This document shows positions 13,607-17,493 of a stretch of DNA of 17,493 nt, in pieces. The DNA is from Holophagaceae bacterium (GTDB taxonomy: Bacteria > Acidobacteriota > Holophagae > Holophagales > Holophagaceae). Location of the stretch: positions 1 through 17,493 of the forward strand of contig JANXQX010000200.1 of the NCBI GenBank assembly GCA_025353305.1. Direction: 5' to 3'. The position numbers and the translations under genes are program-made. The notes beneath the pieces were generated by a model that saw nothing but the letters and a program-made list of their open reading frames with translations, ran no database searches and was not told the origin of the DNA. Each line of letters opens with the position of its first letter. The stretch's first letter is position 1.

Positions 13607-15189
13607 TTGTCCCGCTTCTCCCGCTTCTCCCGCTCCTGCTCCACCAGGATCCGCCTCAGGATTTTGCCCGAAGGCGATTTCGGAATCTGCGCGGTGAATT
13701 CAACCTCGGTGATGCGTTTGTGGGGTGCGACGCGCTCGGCCACGAAGGCCCTGAGCGCATCCGCATCTTCGGGTTCACCGGGCTTGAGGACCACGAATGC
13801 CTTGGGTCTTTCCCCCGATTTGTCATCGTGGATCGGGATCACCGCAGCATCTGCGACGGAGGGGTGCGAGAGCAGCAGGGCCTCCAGCTCCGCGGGCGCG
13901 ACCTGCATGCCCTTCACCTTGATGAGCTCCTTGAGGCGGTCCACAACGTAGATGTGGCCTTCCGCATCCACCCGGGCGATGTCGCCGGTGCGGAACCATC
14001 CTTCTGCGTCGATCGCCTCGGCGGTGGCGTCGGGGCGGTTGAGGTAGCCCTTCATCACTTGCGGACCCCGGATCCACAGTTCGCCCCGCTCGCCTTCCTC
14101 CACCGGGTCTCCGGTTTCCAGATGCACGATGCGGGCTTCGGTGCCTGCGACCGGCACGCCGGCCGAGGCCCTGGGCATGCTTCCATCAAGGGCCGACACC
14201 AAAGCCACGGGGCTGGTCTCGGTGAGGCCGTAACCCTGCATCACCAGGCAGCCGATGCGCGCTTCAACCTGTTTCGCCACGGCTTCTCCCAGAGGCGCTG
14301 CGCCACTCAGCAGGCAGCGGAGCGAACTGAGATCAAACTTGTCCACCAGCGGATGCTTGGCCAGGGCCAGCAGGACGGGTGGCACCAGGAAGACATAGGT
14401 GGCCCGGTAGCGCTGGACGGCCCCGAGGAATTCCTCCAGGTCGAAGCGGGGGAGCAGCACCAGCGTTCCGCCCATGGAAAACCCGGTGTTCATCATCACG
14501 TTCATGCCGAAGATGTGGAACAAGGGCAGGACGCCCAGGATGACGTCGCCCTCCTTCAGGCCGCAGGCTACGCTCTGCAGCACGTTGACACTCAGATTCC
14601 CATGGGTGAGCATCACACCCTTGGGCAGTCCGATGGTGCCGCTGGAGTAGGGCAGCGCCATGAGGTGCGTAGCGGGATCCATCTCCACGAAGGGGATGGC
14701 GTGGTCCCCTGCATTCAGGGTTTCGAAGGCTTCGGCGGTGGCGGATGGATCCGATCCACCGGTGGTGAAGATCCTGCGGATCCCCGCCACAGCCGTGGCT
14801 TCCAGGGCCTTGGGCAGGATTGCCGCGTCGGCCAGCAGCCAGGTGGCGCCTGAATCCTTCAGCTGGTTCGCCATCTCCTCCAGGGTGTAGGCAGGATTGA
14901 GCGTGGTGACCGTGCCGCCCAGGAGGCCCACCGCGTGGAAGGCCAGAATGAATTCGGCGCAGTTGGCGCAGGCAATGGCGAAGATATCGCCCTTGGCCAG
15001 TCCCCGGGCGGCGAGGCTCCCCGCCACGCGGTGGATGGCGGCGCGCAGCTCACCGTAGGTGAACTGTTTCCCGCTGCGCACATCCACCAGGGCCAACTTG
15101 TCGGGCAGATCGCGCGCCCTGCCGAGCACCAGATCTTGAAGCGGACCAGGAGGGATGACAGGCGCGGGATTGGCGCTGCGGATGATCAT
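13603..15189 (-). CDS. AMP-forming acyl-CoA synthetase (4-coumarate/long-chain type)
   Basis: Members of this adenylate-forming family activate a carboxylic acid with ATP to an acyl-adenylate and transfer it to CoA. The 528-residue protein has all the main motifs: P-loop YSSGTIGLPKGV near residue 180, PLFHIFG, GYGLTETSP near 317, GELWIRG, GWFRTGDIA near 396, VDRLKELIKVKG near 420 and the catalytic Lys of SPSGKILRR near 509. The second Thr of the usual SGTTG is Ile here (an ACC-to-ATC change), which may affect phosphate binding. The overall likeness is to 4-coumarate-CoA ligase-like and fatty acyl-CoA ligases; the true acid substrate cannot be told. The ATG at 15189 follows GGAGCCCC, the same leader as in the ABC-F gene. 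The C-terminus ends in a repetitive charged tail (EREKREKRDK) whose DNA is an imperfect 9-nt tandem repeat, and the stop lies inside the heptamer repeat. Confidence 0.93.
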   Translation of the reverse strand: MIIRSANPAPVIPPGPLQDLVLGRARDLPDKLALVDVRSGKQFTYGELRAAIHRVAGSLAARGLAKGDIFAIACANCAEFILAFHAVGLLGGTVTTLNPAYTLEEMANQLKDSGATWLLADAAILPKALEATAVAGIRRIFTTGGSDPSATAEAFETLNAGDHAIPFVEMDPATHLMALPYSSGTIGLPKGVMLTHGNLSVNVLQSVACGLKEGDVILGVLPLFHIFGMNVMMNTGFSMGGTLVLLPRFDLEEFLGAVQRYRATYVFLVPPVLLALAKHPLVDKFDLSSLRCLLSGAAPLGEAVAKQVEARIGCLVMQGYGLTETSPVALVSALDGSMPRASAGVPVAGTEARIVHLETGDPVEEGERGELWIRGPQVMKGYLNRPDATAEAIDAEGWFRTGDIARVDAEGHIYVVDRLKELIKVKGMQVAPAELEALLLSHPSVADAAVIPIHDDKSGERPKAFVVLKPGEPEDADALRAFVAERVAPHKRITEVEFTAQIPKSPSGKILRRILVEQEREKREKRDK

Positions 15190-15211
15190 GGGGCTCCGGG
15201 GGTTCGATCTC

Positions 15212-15232
15212 CAGGCTACAGGCTCCAGGGTG
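15212..15232. repeat. Short heptamer repeat before the acyl-CoA synthetase gene
   Basis: Three consecutive 7-mers, CAGGCTA, CAGGCTC and CAGGGTG, of the same family as the units at 13519-13606, lie in the 60-nt gap between the acyl-CoA synthetase and the sulfurtransferase. This suggests a dispersed intergenic element. Confidence 0.5.
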
Positions 15233-15249
15233 CCCTGTTGAGACCTATC

Positions 15250-16131
15250 CTATTTCTTCTCCACGGTCACCACCGGCAGCTTGCCCGCGCTCCACTCCTG
15301 GAAGGAGCCGTCGTACATGGCGGCGTCATAGCCCAGGTATTTGAACAGGAAGTAGCCATGGGAGGCCTGCAGGCCCACCTCGCAATAGGTGAGCACTTTC
15401 TTTCCGGGCACCACCCCACGTGATTCCAGCAATGCCCGCAGTTTTTCCGGCGGCAGGAAGGTGGGATGCTCATCGCTCACCAGTGTCTCCTGCCAGTAGA
15501 CATTATTCGCGCCGGCCAGGTGACCGGCCTGATACCGCCGTGCGGGGCGGGAATCCACAATCAGGCAGCTGGCCGAGCCAGTCGGAGCCTCCACCGCCTT
15601 TCGGACTTCCTCCAGGGAGGCACGCACCTCGGGCCTTACTTTGGGGGTGAATTTTGTGGGTGTGAAGGTGGGCACGGCTCCCGTCACGGGCCGGTCTTCC
15701 GCGAGCCACTGTTCAACCCCGCCGTCCAGCAGGGCGACTTTACCCCCCATACCCAGGTAGTCGAGGGTGTAGAAGGCGCGGGCCGCGTTGGGCATCCAGG
15801 CGGTGGCGTAGATGACGGCCCGGCTTTTCTCCGTTAGCCCCAGATCGGAAAAGGTTCTGGTGAGCACCTCAACAGGGGGCAGTTCAGAGCCCAGCGTTCC
15901 GGTGTTGTCGATGAACTTCCCGGTGGCCAGGAAACGCGCCCCCGGGATGTGCCCGCGCTTGTAATCCGCGAAGGTGTCCGCCACGTGAATCAGGACGAGG
16001 TTCGGATCCTTGAGATGGTCAGTGAGCCAGGCCGTGCTCACGAGCAGGTCCGTGCGCACCTGGGGCGACGCAGGCTGGGCCAAGGCGGCACATGCGGAGA
16101 TCAGGGCGGGAAGCAGCGACCGGCGGTGCAT
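15250..16131 (-). CDS. Exported two-domain sulfurtransferase (rhodanese family)
   Basis: Rhodaneses move sulfane sulfur from thiosulfate or mercaptopyruvate to an acceptor through a persulfide on a catalytic Cys. From the ATG at 16131 (AAGGA ribosome site eight to nine bases upstream) the product has 293 residues. It begins with a short Sec signal (RRSLLPALISACAALAQ), which places it in the periplasm. Two rhodanese domains follow. In the first the active-site position reads IYATAWMPNAAR and lacks a Cys, so this domain is structural. In the second the loop is YCEVGLQASHG with the catalytic Cys at about 250, and the domain has the typical SRPARRYQAGHLAGANNV and GSFQEWS motifs. The loop differs from the CRKGVT (thiosulfate) and CGSGVTA (3-mercaptopyruvate) versions, so the donor is unsettled. 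Frames open further upstream to 16371 but do not look like protein. Confidence 0.92.
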   Translation of the reverse strand: MHRRSLLPALISACAALAQPASPQVRTDLLVSTAWLTDHLKDPNLVLIHVADTFADYKRGHIPGARFLATGKFIDNTGTLGSELPPVEVLTRTFSDLGLTEKSRAVIYATAWMPNAARAFYTLDYLGMGGKVALLDGGVEQWLAEDRPVTGAVPTFTPTKFTPKVRPEVRASLEEVRKAVEAPTGSASCLIVDSRPARRYQAGHLAGANNVYWQETLVSDEHPTFLPPEKLRALLESRGVVPGKKVLTYCEVGLQASHGYFLFKYLGYDAAMYDGSFQEWSAGKLPVVTVEKK

Positions 16132-16175
16132 GGGTTCATCCTTTTGGTGGGGGCCGACCACACGATACATCGGAA

Positions 16176-16198
16176 GAAGGCCGGTTGCGGAGGCCTTC
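16176..16198. promoter_or_regulatory. Inverted repeat between the sulfurtransferase and glycogen phosphorylase genes
   Basis: GAAGGCC (16176-16182) and GGCCTTC (16192-16198) form a perfect 7-bp dyad with a 9-nt spacer in the divergent region 16132-16282. It could be an operator for either gene or an RNA hairpin in a leader. A TACACT at 16246-16251 resembles a -10 box for the phosphorylase, but no -35 box fits. Confidence 0.3.
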
Positions 16199-16282
16199 CG
16201 CGACCGGGCGTCTTTTGTCCGTCCAGTCCTGCCCCAGCGGGCGTACACTCTGCGGCAAAGCCTCCGTTTTGCGAAAGGAACC

Positions 16283-17493
16283 ATGGAAAGCCTGCCTCCC
16301 CTTTCCTCACGCGTGGGCTTCGACGACGCGATCATTCCCCTCGATGCCGACTCGCTGCGCCGCGACTTCATCGAAAAACTGTTCTACCAGCAGGCCAAGT
16401 TCCCTGATGTCGCCACGCTCAATGACCACTATCTCGCGCTCGCCTACGTCGTACGGGACCGCCTGCTCGCCCGCTGGACCCGCACCGCGCGGACGTATTT
16501 CGAGCAGGGCAGCCGTACCGTGGCGTACCTGTCGGCCGAATTCCTGCTCGGCCCCCAGCTGGGGAACAACCTCCTCTGCCTTCGGATCGAAGACGCAGTG
16601 CGCGAGGCACTCCGGCCCCTGAATCTCTCGCTCGACGCCCTGCTGGCCCACGAGGAAGAGCCGGGGCTCGGCAACGGCGGGCTCGGCCGGCTCGCGGCCT
16701 GCTACATGGACTCCCTGGCGACCTTGAACATCCCGGCGATCGGCTACGGGATCCGCTACGAATACGGCATCTTCGATCAGAAGATCGAGGATGGCCAGCA
16801 GGTCGAAATCGCCGACAAGTGGCTGCGCTACGGCAATCCCTGGGAGATCCCACGGCCGCAGATTCTTCACCCGGTCGGCTTCGGCGGATCGACGCAGCAC
16901 ACCACGGACGAACAAGGCCGTCTTCGCGTGAAGTGGACGCCGGCTCGCGTGGTCAATGGGATGCCCTACGACACACCCGTGCTAGGGTACGGCACGGAAA
17001 ATGCGAATTTTCTCCGGCTCTGGCATGCCGTCGCTTCGGAAGCCTTTGACTTCCAGGCGTTCAATGCGGGCGACTACTACCGCGCGGTCGAAGACAAGGT
17101 GCGGAGCGAGACCATCTCGAAGGTGCTCTACCCGAACGACGTTGCCCTAGCGGGCCGGCGCCTCCGGCTGGAGCAGCAGTACCTGCTCGTGGCCTGCTCG
17201 CTGCGGGATATGATCCGCATCCATTTGCAGCGGGTGCCGACCATCAACCACTTCCACGAAAAATACGCGATCCAGCTCAACGACACGCATCCTTCCCTCG
17301 CAGTCCTGGAACTGATGCGGCTCCTGGTGGACGAGTACGACCTCGATTGGGAGGAAGCCTGGGATATCACGACGAAGTCATTTGGCTATACGAACCATAC
17401 CCTTCTGCCGGAGGCGCTGGAAACGTGGGGGCTGCCCTTGTTCGGGAGCCTCCTGCCGCGCCACCTGGAGATCGTGTTCGAGATCAACCAGCG
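16283..17493 (+). CDS. glgP: Glycogen/starch phosphorylase, N-terminal part (runs off the window)
   Basis: Glycogen phosphorylase uses pyridoxal phosphate and orthophosphate to release glucose-1-phosphate from glycogen ends in the cytoplasm. The ATG at 16283 follows a GAAAGGA ribosome site. About 403 residues are present of a family normally about 800-850, so the C-terminal half, including the PLP-Lys, lies outside. Recognisable motifs are YLSAEFLLG near 86, EEEPGLGNGGLGRLAACYMDS near 125, YGIRYEYGIFDQKI near 155, WLRYGNPWE near 180, GDYYRAV, LYPNDV and IQLNDTHPSLAVLELM near 330, then YTNHTLLPEALE and LLPRHLEIV at the edge. There is no long N-terminal regulatory extension. It is divergent from the exported sulfurtransferase, with no other glycogen gene in view. 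Confidence 0.95.
   Translation, partial: MESLPPLSSRVGFDDAIIPLDADSLRRDFIEKLFYQQAKFPDVATLNDHYLALAYVVRDRLLARWTRTARTYFEQGSRTVAYLSAEFLLGPQLGNNLLCLRIEDAVREALRPLNLSLDALLAHEEEPGLGNGGLGRLAACYMDSLATLNIPAIGYGIRYEYGIFDQKIEDGQQVEIADKWLRYGNPWEIPRPQILHPVGFGGSTQHTTDEQGRLRVKWTPARVVNGMPYDTPVLGYGTENANFLRLWHAVASEAFDFQAFNAGDYYRAVEDKVRSETISKVLYPNDVALAGRRLRLEQQYLLVACSLRDMIRIHLQRVPTINHFHEKYAIQLNDTHPSLAVLELMRLLVDEYDLDWEEAWDITTKSFGYTNHTLLPEALETWGLPLFGSLLPRHLEIVFEINQ

Noticed and set aside
13540..14853. 437-codon plus-strand open frame opposite the acyl-CoA synthetase
   Set aside because: Antisense shadow; the synthetase motifs are complete on the minus strand.

Overview
The window is GC-rich, double-stranded chromosomal DNA with dense, mostly housekeeping-type genes on both strands and short intergenic gaps. 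Gene content and protein style (Gram-negative features such as a lipoprotein, Sec signals and a possible outer-membrane-protein remnant; a stand-alone RsmH-type methyltransferase with a long N-terminal extension; Ig-like lipoproteins) suggest a Gram-negative bacterium such as an Acidobacteriota of the Geothrix/Holophaga type. This is an impression from sequence style, not a database result. No rRNA, tRNA, CRISPR array, prophage or transposase was seen.

Layout. 1-590 is a weak region: an unrecognised 91-residue frame (7-282, minus) of lower GC, then a small secreted protein frame (424-588, minus) followed by what looks like the last strand of a beta-barrel in another frame, possibly a decayed outer-membrane-protein gene. 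739-1794 (plus) is an RsmH-family rRNA methyltransferase, convergent with an aldo/keto reductase (1807-2844, minus). 3029-7411 (minus) is the glutamate synthase large subunit gltB, with a readable promoter and no gltD beside it. Divergent from it are a lipoprotein with two Ig-like domains (7653-8777), a small secreted protein (9026-9679), a 7-TM membrane protein (9921-10634), a small membrane protein cut by an in-frame stop (10683-10982, with the frame continuing to 11084) and a MOSC-domain protein (11188-11652). Then three minus-strand genes: an ABC-F ATPase (11737-13368), an acyl-CoA synthetase (13603-15189) and a rhodanese-type sulfurtransferase (15250-16131). The window ends inside glycogen phosphorylase (16283-, plus).

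The genes do not form one pathway. gltB is nitrogen assimilation, glgP is glycogen breakdown, the ABC-F and RsmH proteins act on the ribosome, and the MOSC and rhodanese proteins are sulfur-transfer types. No obvious undescribed multi-gene system is present. The most unusual signals are non-coding: an exact 28-bp copy of the gltB active-site-coding segment lying in the intergenic region 9798-9825, oriented so that a plus-strand transcript would be antisense to the start of gltB mRNA; a heptamer-based tandem repeat folded into a large palindrome at 13519-13606 with a short relative at 15212-15232; and several operator-like inverted repeats in promoter regions.
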